A stretch of DNA of 42,359 bases from an uncultured bacterium (GCA_938040315.1 CALHQW010000010.1:1-42359); one strand, 5' to 3'. Counted from the first letter of the stretch, positions 1 through 11,100 are shown. A program made the numbers and translations. The notes: generated from the sequence alone by a model not told the origin.

Positions 1-1
1 G

Positions 2-247
2 GAGTGGCAGAAGAGATATGGTTTTTTATCTAGTGGCAAAGTGAGTGGTGATTGGTTAAGGCCTTGTCCGATAAGGGATCATTTTTTGACTGCTAAGAGA
101 ATGATTGAGGAATATGGTGCCCGACCAATTGATTATGCTCCAAGTGAAATTGACAAAGAATATATAGAAGGAATGATAAATTATGATAAAAATTTAGAAA
201 ACCTTACTTCTCCTATTTGGCAAAATAAGTATCTTAAAAATAACTAA
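2..247 (+). CDS. C-terminal fragment of a probable radical SAM protein
   Basis: The reading frame is open at the left edge of the window, so only the last 81 residues are present. The visible part contains a WLRPCPIRDH stretch followed by a helical tail. Pro-Cys-Pro motifs of this kind occur in the C-terminal region of some radical SAM enzymes, but the CxxxCxxC iron-sulfur motif would lie upstream, outside the window, so the assignment is tentative. It ends at TAA 245-247, 88 bp before recA, which has its own promoter, so it is probably a separate transcription unit. Confidence 0.4.
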   Translation, partial: EWQKRYGFLSSGKVSGDWLRPCPIRDHFLTAKRMIEEYGARPIDYAPSEIDKEYIEGMINYDKNLENLTSPIWQNKYLKNN

Positions 248-277
248 CCCAATTTTATTTCTTTCCATATATAAATA

Positions 278-305
278 TTGACATTTTTTTAAAAATCATT
301 AAAAT
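278..305 (+). promoter_or_regulatory. recA promoter
   Basis: A TTGACA -35 box (278-283) and a TAAAAT -10 box (300-305) are separated by 16 bp. A start near 312 would give a leader of about 24 nt that contains the GGAGG ribosome site at 325-329. No LexA-like palindrome was recognised. Confidence 0.65.
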
Positions 306-335
306 TTAATGTGAAAATTTTAACGGAGGATATAA

Positions 336-1379
336 ATGAAAAAGGATAATTTAAAAGAAAAGTTAAAAGCCTTACAGATGGCTCTTTCCCAAATTGAGAA
401 AAGTTATGGTAAAGGTGCGGTAATGAGGTTGGGCGAAAAAGGAATTAGTGCGGAAGTTGAGGTAATTCCAACAGGTTCGCTTTCGTTAGATATCGCGACA
501 GGAATAGGCGGTGTCCCCCGTGGTCGAGTTGTGGAAATTTTTGGACCAGAGGGTAGTGGTAAGACAACGTTAGCCCTTTCTATTATTGCTCAAGCTCAAA
601 AAAACGGAGGTCTCTGTGCTTTTATTGATACAGAACACGCTTTTGATCCTTCTTATGCTCAGGATTTAGGTGTAGAATTGGAAAATTTATATATCTCCCA
701 ACCAGATACCGGTGAACAAGCCTTAGAGATTGCTGAAATTATGACGAGAAGCGGTGCTTTAGATGTTTTTGTGGTTGATTCAGTTGCTGCCTTGGTCCCC
801 CGAGTAGAAGTTGAAGGAGAAATGGGTGAGGCACAAATTGGTGTGCAGGCAAGATTAATGTCTCAGGCATTAAGAAAATTAGCCAGTGTTATTCATAAAT
901 CTCACACCTGTGCCATTTTTACTAATCAGATTCGTTATAAAATTGGTGTCGGTGCCTTTGCTAATCCGGAAACCACACCCGGAGGACTTGCTTTAAAATT
1001 TTATGCTAGTTTAAGATTGGAAATCAGAAGGATTGGTAGTTTAAAAAAAGGAGAAGAAACAATTGGTAATCGAACAAAGGTAAAGGTGGTTAAAAATAAG
1101 TTAGCACCGCCTTTTAAGGAAGCGGAGTTTGATATTATTTATGGCAAAGGAATTGTAAGGGAAGGAGAGTTAATTGATTTAGGTGTCCATTTAGGGATTA
1201 TTCAAAAAAGCGGTGCTTGGCTTTCCTACGGAGAAATAAAACTGGGTCAAGGTAGAGAACAGGCAATTGAATTTCTTTCTAAAAATTCAAAAATTTCTCA
1301 AGAGATAGAAAATAAGATTTATGAACTAACCTTAAAAGAAAAAAAGGAGGATAAAGATGACGAAGAAAGGAAAGATTGA
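336..1379 (+). CDS. recA: Recombinase RecA
   Basis: RecA is the ATP-dependent strand-exchange protein of homologous recombination and the SOS co-protease. The 347-residue length is normal. The Walker A motif GPEGSGKT is at residues 70-77, followed by the [11 protein letters not shown] Walker B region and the NQIRYKIG...NPETTPGG loop 2 region. The usual GGNALKFYAS reads [10 protein letters not shown] here. The C-terminus is a lysine- and acid-rich tail. The start is fixed by GGAGG at 325-329, six bases before ATG. The last 23 bases overlap recX, whose ribosome site (AAAGGAGG) lies inside the recA coding end, so the two genes are translationally coupled. Confidence 0.98.
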   Translation: MKKDNLKEKLKALQMALSQIEKSYGKGAVMRLGEKGISAEVEVIPTGSLSLDIATGIGGVPRGRVVEIFGPEGSGKTTLALSIIAQAQKNGGLCAFIDTEHAFDPSYAQDLGVELENLYISQPDTGEQALEIAEIMTRSGALDVFVVDSVAALVPRVEVEGEMGEAQIGVQARLMSQALRKLASVIHKSHTCAIFTNQIRYKIGVGAFANPETTPGGLALKFYASLRLEIRRIGSLKKGEETIGNRTKVKVVKNKLAPPFKEAEFDIIYGKGIVREGELIDLGVHLGIIQKSGAWLSYGEIKLGQGREQAIEFLSKNSKISQEIENKIYELTLKEKKEDKDDEERKD

Positions 1380-2028
1380 TTATAAAGTAACCCAATTAAA
1401 GGAATCAAAAAATGGTCGTTATTATACTCTTTTTCTTGATAAGAAAAATGTGGGAACCTTTCTAAAATCAACGGTGAGAAAATTTGCTTTGGAGGTTGGT
1501 GATACCATTAGTGAGGAAGAATTAAAAAAGATAATTGAGACCGACCAAGTAAAAAGATTACAAGATTATTCTTTACGACTTCTATCACGAAGAGATTATT
1601 CGGAAAATGAGTTCAAAGAAAAGTTATTAAAAAAGGGCTACCCAGCGAACGTGGTTGAGCAGGTGATCAATAACTTAAAGGAACTTGACTATCTTTCTGA
1701 TAAAAACTTTATTAAAAACTATGTTGCCCATTCTCTCTCTTTTCGGAAAAGGGGAAAAGTAGCAATCAAACAAGAACTTTTAAAAAAAGGTGTTGAGGAA
1801 AAGGCAGTTGATGCCTATCTTTCAGAAATTTCTGAAGAAGTGCCTGCCCGTGAATTGGTAGAAAAATATCTTCCGAAGATAAAACGACAATTGGAAAGAA
1901 AAAAGGAAAAAAAGAAAATACCTGGTAATCCCAAAAATTATTTGAAAAATAAATTAAAAGAAATTCTTTTGCGGCGAGGATTTACTAGTAGAACAATTGA
2001 AAAGGTATTGGAAGAAGTGACCATTTAA
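1357..2028 (+). CDS. recX: Regulatory protein RecX
   Basis: RecX binds RecA filaments and modulates their extension. The 223-residue protein has the helical three-repeat RecX fold: [16 protein letters not shown] near residues 67-82, then a [12 protein letters not shown] segment, and a final [15 protein letters not shown] repeat. A lysine-rich linker at about 180-200 separates the last repeat. The gene overlaps the end of recA and starts from a strong Shine-Dalgarno site inside it, the classical recA-recX arrangement. alaS follows after 25 bp, as in many bacteria. Confidence 0.93.
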   Translation: MTKKGKIDYKVTQLKESKNGRYYTLFLDKKNVGTFLKSTVRKFALEVGDTISEEELKKIIETDQVKRLQDYSLRLLSRRDYSENEFKEKLLKKGYPANVVEQVINNLKELDYLSDKNFIKNYVAHSLSFRKRGKVAIKQELLKKGVEEKAVDAYLSEISEEVPARELVEKYLPKIKRQLERKKEKKKIPGNPKNYLKNKLKEILLRRGFTSRTIEKVLEEVTI

Positions 2029-2053
2029 TTTTTAAAAATCCAAAAATTCTTAA

Positions 2054-4615
2054 ATGAAAGGAAAAGATTTAAGAGAAAGTTTTTTAAATTTTTATAAAGA
2101 AAAGGGACATGTAATTGTACCTTCTTCACCGCTGGTACCGAAAGATGACCCAACTTTACTTTTTACTACTGCTGGGATGGTTCAGTTTAAACCTTTATAT
2201 GCGGGAATTAAACCGTTACCTTACAAGAGGGCAGCTTCTTGTCAGAAATGTTTAAGGTTGACTGATTTAGAGAAAGTCGGTTTTTCACCAAAATATTGCA
2301 CCTTTTTTGAGATGCTTGGTAATTTTTCTTTTGGCGATTATTTTAAGAAGGAAGCATTAATTTGGGCATGGGAATATTTAACCGAAGTTATAAAATTGGA
2401 TAAAAAGAGACTATATGTTTCAGTTTTTAAAGAAGATGAGGAGGCCTATAATATCTGGTATAAGATAATTGGCTTAGAGAAAGAAAGAATATATCAACTG
2501 GGTGAAGAGGATAATTTTTGGGGTCCAGCAGGCGGCCTGGGTGCTTGTGGCCCTTCTTCCGAGATATATTATGATTTAGGAGAGGAGTTTGGTTGTCAAA
2601 AGGAGACCTGCGGTCCTGGTTGCTCTTGTGATCGGTTTTTAGAACTTTATAATGTTGTTTTTCCAATGTATGACCAACAACCAGATGGTAGAAGACTTAC
2701 ACTGAAAAATCGCGGAATTGATACTGGTATGGGATTAGAAAGGTTGGCTTTGGTTTGTCAAAATAAGAAAACTATTTTTGAGACCGATCTGTTTGATTTT
2801 ATTGTTAAGAAATTAGAAAGAATATTAAATATTGAAAAAAATAAAGAAAATCAAGTCTTCTTTTATGCTGCAAGCGACCATTTAAGAGCATTAACTTTTG
2901 CTATCTCGGAAGGTATTTTACCCAGTAATGAAGAAAGGGGATATGTTTTAAGATTGCTTTTAAGAAGATCCTTAGTCTTATATTATAAATTTTTAAAAGA
3001 AATTCCCCAAAAACCTTTTTTATATCAAATACCGAGTGAGATAATCTATTATTATATAGATTTTTATCCCGAATTAAAAGAAGGGATAAATAAAGTTCCT
3101 TTAATTATCAAAGAGGAAGAAGAAAAATTCCTATCAACAATAAAAAGGGCAATTTTAAAATGGGAAGAGGTTGTTTTTAAAATAAAGAAAGAAAATGAAA
3201 AAATAATTAGCGGTGAGAAATTATTTTTCTTACATGATACCTTTGGACTCAATATTGAAATTATGGAAGAATTGGCAAGAAGCGAGGGTTTATTATTAGA
3301 TATTGAGGGCTTTAAAAATAAATTAAAAGAAAGGGAAAAGGAGAGTAAAAAGGTAATTATCAAAAAAAGTGCACCCCTTCAAACTGCCTCTGCCTTTGTT
3401 GGTTATGATAAATTAGAGGTAGAAAGTGAGGTTGTTTCCTTTGAAAAAATTTCTTCCGATGAATATGAGATTATATTAAATCCTAATCCTTTTTATCCCC
3501 AAAGGGGAGGTCAGATTGGTGATACCGGAAAAATAATTTATGAAGATTTAGAAATACCAGTGATTGATAGTTATTATCAGTATCAACTGCCGGTTCAGAA
3601 AATAAAAATTGATAAGGAATTAGATTTATTAGGAAAAAAGGTTTTTTCCGTAGTTGATAAGGAAAGGAGATACGAAATTATGCGCGCTCATACCGCTACT
3701 CATTTATTACATAAGACACTAAAAATAGTTTTAGGAGAAGAAATAAAACAAGAAGGAAGTTTGGTCGAGGCTGGTAGATTACATTTTGATTTCAATTTCT
3801 ACCGACCTTTAAAAGAAGAGGAAATTTCAAGAATTGAAGAAATAATCTTTGAGAAGATTTTAATGAATATGAAGGTAGAGAAGTTTTATAACTTACCCTT
3901 AGAAAAGGCGAAAGAGATGGGTGCGATTGCTTTATTTTTAGATGAATATGGTGAATATGTGAATGTAATAAAGATTGGCGATTTTTCTATAGAAGTTTGT
4001 GGCGGAACTCATTTAGATTATACCGGTGAGATTGGAATTTTAAAAATAGTTAATGAAACAGGAATTGCAGCGGGGATTAGAAGGATTGAGGCTTATTGTG
4101 GTAAAAGAGCGTTTGATTATCTTCTTTTGAAAGATAAAAAATTAAGAGAACTTAAAAAGGAATTAGTAGTATCCGAAGAGGTCCTTTTAAAAAAGGTAAA
4201 GGAAATTTTGGAATCTTTAAAAGAAAAGGAAAGAAATCGAAAAATAATAGTTGAAAAATATCTACCAATGGTTATTAATAATTTAAAAGGTGAGAAGATT
4301 TTAGAAAATATTGAACTAATTATTGAAGATTTTTCTTTTTTGGAGAAGGAAGAAATAAGAAAACTTTGTGATTATTTGAAAGATAAAGAAAAAAAAGCGG
4401 TTTTTCTTTTTAAAAAGGAAGAGGAAGATTTTAAATTTGTTATTTTTATTAGTAAAGATTTGAGAGAGAAAATCAAAGCAAATGAGTTGGCAAAAAAGCT
4501 CGGTGGATTTTTAAACGGTGGCGGTGGTGGTCGGGAAGATTTAGCAGAAGGCGGTGGTAAATTTAAAAATTTATCAGAAATTAAAAATTTTATTAAAAAA
4601 ATAATCAAAAGTTGA
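2054..4615 (+). CDS. alaS: Alanine--tRNA ligase
   Basis: The enzyme charges tRNA-Ala and edits misacylated Ser and Gly. At 853 residues it has the full architecture: a class II catalytic core (FTTAGMVQFKP near residue 37), a tRNA-recognition helical region, the editing domain with HTATHLLH at about 548-555 and the CGGTH metal site, and a C-terminal DHHA1 domain with the GGGGGRED motif. No clear Shine-Dalgarno lies before the ATG, which follows recX by 25 bp, so expression is probably by read-through from the recA promoter. A cysteine-rich insert (CQKETCGPGCSCD) in the core may bind zinc. Confidence 0.98.
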   Translation: MKGKDLRESFLNFYKEKGHVIVPSSPLVPKDDPTLLFTTAGMVQFKPLYAGIKPLPYKRAASCQKCLRLTDLEKVGFSPKYCTFFEMLGNFSFGDYFKKEALIWAWEYLTEVIKLDKKRLYVSVFKEDEEAYNIWYKIIGLEKERIYQLGEEDNFWGPAGGLGACGPSSEIYYDLGEEFGCQKETCGPGCSCDRFLELYNVVFPMYDQQPDGRRLTLKNRGIDTGMGLERLALVCQNKKTIFETDLFDFIVKKLERILNIEKNKENQVFFYAASDHLRALTFAISEGILPSNEERGYVLRLLLRRSLVLYYKFLKEIPQKPFLYQIPSEIIYYYIDFYPELKEGINKVPLIIKEEEEKFLSTIKRAILKWEEVVFKIKKENEKIISGEKLFFLHDTFGLNIEIMEELARSEGLLLDIEGFKNKLKEREKESKKVIIKKSAPLQTASAFVGYDKLEVESEVVSFEKISSDEYEIILNPNPFYPQRGGQIGDTGKIIYEDLEIPVIDSYYQYQLPVQKIKIDKELDLLGKKVFSVVDKERRYEIMRAHTATHLLHKTLKIVLGEEIKQEGSLVEAGRLHFDFNFYRPLKEEEISRIEEIIFEKILMNMKVEKFYNLPLEKAKEMGAIALFLDEYGEYVNVIKIGDFSIEVCGGTHLDYTGEIGILKIVNETGIAAGIRRIEAYCGKRAFDYLLLKDKKLRELKKELVVSEEVLLKKVKEILESLKEKERNRKIIVEKYLPMVINNLKGEKILENIELIIEDFSFLEKEEIRKLCDYLKDKEKKAVFLFKKEEEDFKFVIFISKDLREKIKANELAKKLGGFLNGGGGGREDLAEGGGKFKNLSEIKNFIKKIIKS

Positions 4616-4712
4616 TTTTCCTAAAAAATTGATTAAAATTTTTAAAAAGGAGGTGGATAGGGGAATAAAAAGGTTTTAATGAAATCAGTCTTTAAAAAGA
4701 ATATCTTTCAAA

Positions 4713-4741
4713 TTGATTTAATAGTAAAAAATTGTTATGAT
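4713..4741 (+). promoter_or_regulatory. Promoter for folD-isoprenoid operon
   Basis: TTGATT (4713-4718) and TATGAT (4736-4741) are spaced by 17 bp. The predicted start near 4748 leaves only about 10 nt before the folD ATG at 4759, too short for a Shine-Dalgarno, and none is seen. A GGAGGTGG string at about 4650 is too far upstream to serve folD. Confidence 0.55.
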
Positions 4742-4758
4742 TTTTTTATTTTAAAATT

Positions 4759-5622
4759 ATGGCATTGATATTAGAAGGAAAAAGTTTGGCATTTAAAAAA
4801 GAAGAAGATTTAAAAAAGAAATTAGCAAATATCAAAGATAAAATCGCTTTTTTAATAATTCAGATTGGCAAAGATAAAAGTACTGAAGTTTATGTGAACC
4901 AAAAAATAAAGAAAAGTAAAAATTTGGGGTTTTTGCCAATTTACAAAAATTTTACTGAAGATGCAAAAGAAGAGGAGATTATCAATTTTATCAAAGAGGA
5001 ACAGAAAAGAGAAGATATTTACGGTGTGATTTGTGAACAGCCGATTCCTAAAAAATTTAACTCCTTAAAAATTATTGAGAGTATTGATAAAGAGAAAGAC
5101 CTTGACTGTTTGACACCCGATAATTTGGGAAGGTTATTGTGGGATGAAGTGATTTTCTATCCGGCGACACCAAAGGCGATTATTGACCTATTAGAAAATT
5201 ATGAAATTTCTACTGAAGGGAAAAGAGTATTAGTAATCTCCCGCTCAATAATAATTGGTAAGCCCTTAATTTTAATGCTTCTCAGAAAAGGTAAAAGGGG
5301 TGATGCGACGGTTATTTGCGCCCATTCTAAAACGAAAGAATTAAAAGAATTGACAAAGATTGCGGATATTATTGTTACTGCTGTTGGTAAGCCCAATTTT
5401 TTAACAAGCGAAATGGTAAAAGAAGAGAGTATCATTATTGATTGTGGGATTAATGTCGTAGAAAAAGAAGGGAAAAAATTTATTGTTGGTGATGCGGATT
5501 ATCAACAACTTTTAGATAAGGTAAAGGCAATTACACCAGTACCGGGTGGTGTTGGTGCTTTGACAACAATTAATTTATTAGAAAATCTCTTCTTAAGTTA
5601 TGAAAGAAAAAAGGGAATTTGA
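4759..5622 (+). CDS. folD: Methylenetetrahydrofolate dehydrogenase/cyclohydrolase FolD
   Basis: FolD interconverts 5,10-methylene-THF and 10-formyl-THF with NADP reduction. The 287-residue protein shows YVNQKIKKSKNLG, which carries the catalytic Tyr-x-x-x-Lys, a VISRSIIIGKPL nucleotide loop, and the C-terminal PVPGGVGALTTINLL signature. Several motifs deviate from the norm: CEQPIPKKF replaces the usual QLPLP, and FYPATPKA replaces PCTPxG. It is therefore a divergent but intact member. It heads a tightly overlapping operon with the polyprenyl synthase and dxs. The exonuclease VII genes that often sit between folD and ispA are missing here. Confidence 0.93.
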   Translation: MALILEGKSLAFKKEEDLKKKLANIKDKIAFLIIQIGKDKSTEVYVNQKIKKSKNLGFLPIYKNFTEDAKEEEIINFIKEEQKREDIYGVICEQPIPKKFNSLKIIESIDKEKDLDCLTPDNLGRLLWDEVIFYPATPKAIIDLLENYEISTEGKRVLVISRSIIIGKPLILMLLRKGKRGDATVICAHSKTKELKELTKIADIIVTAVGKPNFLTSEMVKEESIIIDCGINVVEKEGKKFIVGDADYQQLLDKVKAITPVPGGVGALTTINLLENLFLSYERKKGI

Positions 5623-6316
5623 AAAATTTTTAAAAGAAGAGTTAAAAAGATATACTAAAAATTATCCCAAAGAATTGAAAAAAGGGATTTTTTATGCGAT
5701 GACCGGTGGCAAGCGAATAAGACCGTTGTTATTTCTTTCTCTTTTAAATAAGAAAAAAAAGATAAAGAAACGGGAATTAATGAAAATTGCTTTAGTGATT
5801 GAATTAATTCATAATTTTTCTTTAGTCCATGATGATTTGCCAGCGATTGATAATGATGATTATCGTCGGGGAAAATTAACTACCCATAAAGTTTTTGGTG
5901 AAGGTAAGGCAATATTGATTGGTGATGCTTTATTCTCTTTGGCTTTTCAAATTTTAAGTGATATTAAGATAAAAAATTCTTTAAAGATAAAAATTCTTAA
6001 AATTATAACAAAAGCAACAAGCGATTTAGTTTGGGGTGAATTTGAAGATATAACTAAAAAGATAAGAAATAAAAACGAATATGAAAGGATAATAAAGAAA
6101 AAGACCGCCTCTCTTTTTAAAGCAATTTATCAAATTGCTGGTTTATTATTAAATCTAAAAAAAAGAGAAATAGAAAAATATACATTTTGTGGCGAGAACT
6201 ATGGAATGCTTTTCCAAATTGAAGATGATATTAAAGATAAAGAAAAACTTCCTTTTCTTTCAAAATTAAAAGAGAAATATAAAAAACTTTTGGAAGATGG
6301 ATTTAGAAAAGATTAA
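5600..6316 (+). CDS. ispA: Short-chain polyprenyl diphosphate synthase
   Basis: This trans-prenyltransferase condenses IPP with allylic diphosphates to make farnesyl- or geranylgeranyl-diphosphate. The first aspartate motif is HDDLPAIDNDDYRRG (DDxxxxD, bacterial FPP-synthase type) near residues 77-91, and the second is FQIEDDIKD near 209-217. GGKRIRPLL near residue 36 binds IPP. At 238 residues it is clearly shorter than the usual ~290-300: the C-terminal helices after the second aspartate motif are mostly gone, and the GQxxD motif reads GEFED. It overlaps folD by 23 nt and dxs by 20 nt. Product length cannot be told from sequence. Confidence 0.85.
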   Translation: MKEKREFEKFLKEELKRYTKNYPKELKKGIFYAMTGGKRIRPLLFLSLLNKKKKIKKRELMKIALVIELIHNFSLVHDDLPAIDNDDYRRGKLTTHKVFGEGKAILIGDALFSLAFQILSDIKIKNSLKIKILKIITKATSDLVWGEFEDITKKIRNKNEYERIIKKKTASLFKAIYQIAGLLLNLKKREIEKYTFCGENYGMLFQIEDDIKDKEKLPFLSKLKEKYKKLLEDGFRKD

Positions 6317-8141
6317 CCATCAGGAGATTAAAAAACTTTCTATAAAGGAACTGAATGATTTGGCAAAGAAAATTAGAGAATATATTATTGAAGTGGTTGA
6401 GAATAATGGCGGTCATTTATCTGCTAATTTAGGAGTTGTTGAGTTGACAATTGCTTTACATTATGTTTTCGATTTGGAGAAAGATAAAATTCTTTTTGAT
6501 GTCGGTCATCAATGTTATACCCATAAAATTTTAACGGAAAGGGCAAAGGAATTTAGGAATTTAAGAAAGATGGGCGGTATTGCCGGGTTTCCCAAAAGAG
6601 AAGAGAGTAAATATGATATCTTCTCCTCTGGTCATTCGGGTGATACCATTTCCGTTGGCGTCGGTCTTGCTCTTTTTAAAAAGGAAGAAGAAAAGGTTAT
6701 CGTGGTAATTGGTGATGGTTCAATTCAGAGTGGTGTTGCCTTTGAAGGACTAAATTACGCCGGATTTTTACAAGTTGATATGATTGTTGTCCTTAATGAT
6801 AATGAGATGTCAATCAGTAAGACGCAAGGTGCTTTTAGTAAATACCTAAATAAAATTATTACTGATAAGCGATATTTAAGTCTAAAAAAAGAGTTAAAAA
6901 CTTTTTTAAATATCCTGCCGGGAAAATTACGGATCGAAGGTGAAGAGTATTTAAAAAGGTTAGAGAGAAGTTTAAAGAGGATATTTTTACCAACTACTTT
7001 CTTTGAAGAGATTGGTTTTCGTTATTTCGGACCAATTGATGGTCATTCCTTATCTTCTTTAATAAAAATTTTTGAAAAAGTAAAAGAGATGAGAGGTCCA
7101 ATTTTAGTTCATGTTTTAACGAAGAAAGGCAAAGGTTATAAAAAAAGCGAAGAAAATCCAGAATATTATCACGGAATAACTGGTAAAGAAGAAAAAACAG
7201 GTAAAGAAGAAAAAGAAGGCGGAATATTTTATAATGAATACGTTGGCAAAATTCTTTGTGAAATGGCAAAAGAAAGAAAAGATTTTGTCGTGATTACTCC
7301 GGGAATGAGGTTAGGAAGCGGTTTAAAAGAATTTTCCGAAAATTTCAAAGAAAGATTTTTTGATTGTGGAATTTGTGAACAACAGGCTATTAATTTTGCT
7401 TGTGGCTTAGCATTAAAGAAGGTAAAACCAATTTTATGTATTTATTCAACTTTTTTATTAAGGGGTTATGACCAATTAATAAATTCTTGTCTATTACATA
7501 ATTTGCCCATCCTTTTTCTAATTGATCGAGCCGGTTGTGTACCGGATGATGGTGAGACCCACCAAGGAGTTTACGATATCAGTTATTTAAGATTTTTACC
7601 CAACATCACTTTTTTTGCTCCCTATTTCTTAGAGGATTTGAGAGAAATGCTCTATTTTGCTTTAGAAAAAAACTCACCAGTTTTTATTCGTTATCCAAAG
7701 GATAAAGGTGAATTTAAAAATAATAAAGGGAAAATTGAGCCTGAAATATTGAAAGAAGGAAAAGAGGGAATTATTATTGGTCTTGGTTTTGGAACAAAAA
7801 TTGGAATGGAAGTAAATAAGAAATTGGAGGAGAAGAATATTAATTTCACCTTAATTGACGCAAAGGTGATAAAGCCCTTTCCTTTTGATTTTTACAAAGA
7901 TTTATTTAAAGAAGATCTACCAATTTTTGTCATTGAAGATAATTTTAAAGAAGGTGGTTTTGGTGAATATATAAAAAGCAATTTTCCTTTTAAAAAAATA
8001 TTTAACTTTGGATTTGAAAGCAAATTTTTAGGTGTTGGTAAAAGAGAGGAGTTATTTAAAAAGGAGAAATTAGATTGGGAAGGTATTTTAGAGAGAGTGT
8101 TATCAATAATTGTTAAAGAGAAAGTTGATAAGAATGTTTAG
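6297..8141 (+). CDS. dxs: 1-deoxy-D-xylulose-5-phosphate synthase
   Basis: This is the first enzyme of the MEP isoprenoid pathway, a thiamine-diphosphate enzyme joining pyruvate and glyceraldehyde-3-phosphate. The 614-residue protein has FDVGHQCYTHKIL, the ThDP/Mg motif starting GDGSIQSG with a downstream NDNEMSIS, and the transketolase pyrimidine domain with DRAGCVPDDGETHQG (usually DRAGxVGxDGxTHxG). A small tandem duplication (GKEEKT/GKEEKE; 18-bp period at 7182-7214) sits in the interdomain linker. It overlaps the polyprenyl synthase upstream and the signal-peptide start of the SprA-like gene downstream. Confidence 0.96.
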   Translation: MDLEKINHQEIKKLSIKELNDLAKKIREYIIEVVENNGGHLSANLGVVELTIALHYVFDLEKDKILFDVGHQCYTHKILTERAKEFRNLRKMGGIAGFPKREESKYDIFSSGHSGDTISVGVGLALFKKEEEKVIVVIGDGSIQSGVAFEGLNYAGFLQVDMIVVLNDNEMSISKTQGAFSKYLNKIITDKRYLSLKKELKTFLNILPGKLRIEGEEYLKRLERSLKRIFLPTTFFEEIGFRYFGPIDGHSLSSLIKIFEKVKEMRGPILVHVLTKKGKGYKKSEENPEYYHGITGKEEKTGKEEKEGGIFYNEYVGKILCEMAKERKDFVVITPGMRLGSGLKEFSENFKERFFDCGICEQQAINFACGLALKKVKPILCIYSTFLLRGYDQLINSCLLHNLPILFLIDRAGCVPDDGETHQGVYDISYLRFLPNITFFAPYFLEDLREMLYFALEKNSPVFIRYPKDKGEFKNNKGKIEPEILKEGKEGIIIGLGFGTKIGMEVNKKLEEKNINFTLIDAKVIKPFPFDFYKDLFKEDLPIFVIEDNFKEGGFGEYIKSNFPFKKIFNFGFESKFLGVGKREELFKKEKLDWEGILERVLSIIVKEKVDKNV

Positions 8142-11100
8142 GTCTCTTCTTTTAGTTTTCTTATTTTTCTCCTCTTTCTTATTGGGAGAAAATTTTTCTG
8201 ATACTTTGCGGTTGCGGTTTGATTTCCAAAGAAACTTGGTTTATCTTGAAAAATGGCGGGATTCAGTTTTTTTAGGAGTTATCTCCGTTGAACCTTTGGA
8301 AGAATATTTAAAAAGGAGCCTGAAAGAGAAATTTTTGTTTAGTTTTTATCAAGAAAAGAAGCGGAGTTATGAGAAAAGTTTTGGTTATCAGTCCGGTTTG
8401 ATTCCAGTAATTGAACTTCCCACTTTACCCCTTTTTGGCGAGAGTAGGATAAAGATTTCGGGTGAAGACCGGATTACCTTTGGCGGTCGGCAGACACTCT
8501 ATTCTTCTCCCTTTTATCAAAGACCTTCTGCTCCAATATTGCCCGAATTAAAAATGAATCAGGAGTTAAAATTGACGGTGACCGGTGAGATTGGTGGCAA
8601 AACAAAGATAAATATTGACCACGATTCAAGAAGAATGGAGGCAAAGAATAGGATAAGTGTTATCTATACCGGAACAGAAGATGAAATAATTAGAAAACTG
8701 GAAGGTGGTGATATTAGTTTTGGTTTTCCTGCCACGAGATATACCGGTGATATTCCCAGTCATAAGGGTCTTTTTGGTTTAAGGTCCGAAGGTGCCTTGG
8801 GACCGATTGATTTTTATGTAGTTGCTTCCCGGGAACAGTCAGAGAAAAAGGATGTGGAGTTTAAAGGTAAGGCAAGTATAAAGATTGATACTTTTTATGA
8901 TTATGAATATGCCAAATATAAATTTTTTATTATTGATACCAATCCCGATATTTTGTCAAAAATAAATGATCTCCAACTCTTTTATGACGATGGTAATCCC
9001 TATAATGATATCCAAACAAATGCCTTAAGGTGTTTGGCAACAATCTATCCGAATTTTCCTGATTCTTTGCCAGTAAATCCGGATGAAAGAATAAAAGCAG
9101 GATTTGTTAGGTTGGTGATAAATAAAGACTATTATTTAAGGACTTTGATAATTTTACCTTATGGTGAGATACCAGTTATTGAACTTAATATTTCTGTTGA
9201 TAATGGTAATCTCGCCTGTTTTTACACCACTTTGGATGGTGAGACCATTGGTGGCAGAAGATATGAAGATTCGCTACTTATCTTAAAACTGATTAAGAAA
9301 AAGCGTTTTGATATTAATTCATCCCTTTTTAAATATAATTTAAGAAATATTTATTATTTAGGAGAAAAGAATGTGAAGATAAAGAAAGCAAAGATTTTTA
9401 GAATATCGGGTAGTTATTTTACTGAGTATGAGACGGAGGGAGATTATAAAGGTGAGAGTTTTTTAAAGATTTTAGGTTTGGATCCCGATAATGATGGTGA
9501 AATTAATTTTCCCTATTTTCAAAGTGGTTATGGCTTAATAGTTTTTCCTTATCTTTATCCTTTTAATAATGAGAAACTTTCGATTAGGGATTCCATTATC
9601 TATTTTAAAGAGCCTCTTTCTTATGGTGAAGGTGGAAAATATTTAATGGTAGTAGAATATGCCAGTAGTATTCAAGAGTTTTTTTTAGGAACAACTGATA
9701 TTATTGAAAATAGTGAGAAAGTTTATATTAATGGTAATTTAGCCCAAAAAGGAAGTGATTACACGATTGATTATAAAACTGGTAAGATAACTTTTTTAAA
9801 ACTACCGCCCGATGCCGAAATTAAAGTGACTTTTGAGCAATTACCCTTTTTTGCTCCTACCGCAAAAAGTTTTGGTGGTTTTCGAGCAGAAACAAAACTT
9901 TTTGAAAATCTAAAATTAGGCTCTTCTTTCCTTTTACGCAGTGAAGGAAGTTATACTGATAAACCAGAGATTGGTTATGAGCCTTTTAATAAAGGAATTT
10001 TCTCTTTTAATCTTTCTTATTTAAAAGATTTTGATTTCCTGCGCTGCCAAGCAAGTGGTGAAATTGCCAGTTCTTTTAAAAATAGTAATACCCTTAATAA
10101 TGCTTATATTGATAATTTTGAAGAGACCTCTTTAGAACATCCCTTAGAAATGAAAGGCTCTTATTTCTTTTTTGCACCAATTCCCTATTTTAGTGATACC
10201 CATCATTTTATAAAAAGTTTTCCGAAGATTAAAAATCCCAGAGAAGAGAATTATATTAGAAGAGATTCAATTTTTGGTAGTCAGATTGGTGAAGAGGGAA
10301 GAGAAAAAGATAATTATTTAATAATTGAAGTTAATAAGGAAAATAGTAATAATGAATGGTTTGGCCTTTGTCAAGCTTTAAGTCGTGGTAGTTATCTTCA
10401 ATTGGAGAATTATGAAAATTTAGAAATGGTCTTTCGGATTGATAGTGGTGATTATGATGGTTATATTTCTTTTAGTTTGGCTTCCTATTTGGAAGAAGAT
10501 GTACCGAGAAGGACGAAGGACGGGCGGATCGTTGGTTATAATAATCTTTTTGATACGGAAGATAAAAATGGTAATAATGAATTGGAGCCGGATGAGGATT
10601 GCGGATTAGACGGAGTTTTTGGTATTGACACTTTAAATATTAAAGAGGATGACCAGAATGATGATTATCACTTTTATCTTAATCCCATGGGAACGGAGAA
10701 GAACTTTATATTAAATAGTGAAGATATTGATTTTAACGGTTTTGATGGGAAAGGAAATAATCATTATTTTTTTTATACCCTTTCTTTGAATAGTAAGAAT
10801 ATAAAAGAACTTTATAATAATTGGAAGGTTTTAACAATACCATTAAGAATGCCCGATACAATAATCGGCATACCAAATCTTAATGAGATAAGAAAATTGG
10901 CTCTTTATTTCCATAATTTTACTAAACCCTTTAAGATGAGAATTTACTCAATAAAATTTAGTGGTGTAAGATGGAAGCGACCAAGATTCTTATCAAAAGA
11001 GGTTGATACTTTAATAAGCAAGGCAAGGATATATTCTATATCTAACAAGAATATGCCCAATTACACTTCGCCCTTTAAAGTGAAAAAGGATATCAGAGGT

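Noticed and set aside
3064-3363. Long antisense reading frame inside alaS
   Set aside because: It is opposite a confidently assigned gene, is low-complexity (Ser/Leu/Phe runs reflecting AT-rich complement) and has no ribosome site or known family.
4679-4768. 29-residue frame upstream of folD
   Set aside because: The GGAGG lies about 24 nt too far upstream, and the folD promoter falls inside the frame, so translation is unlikely.
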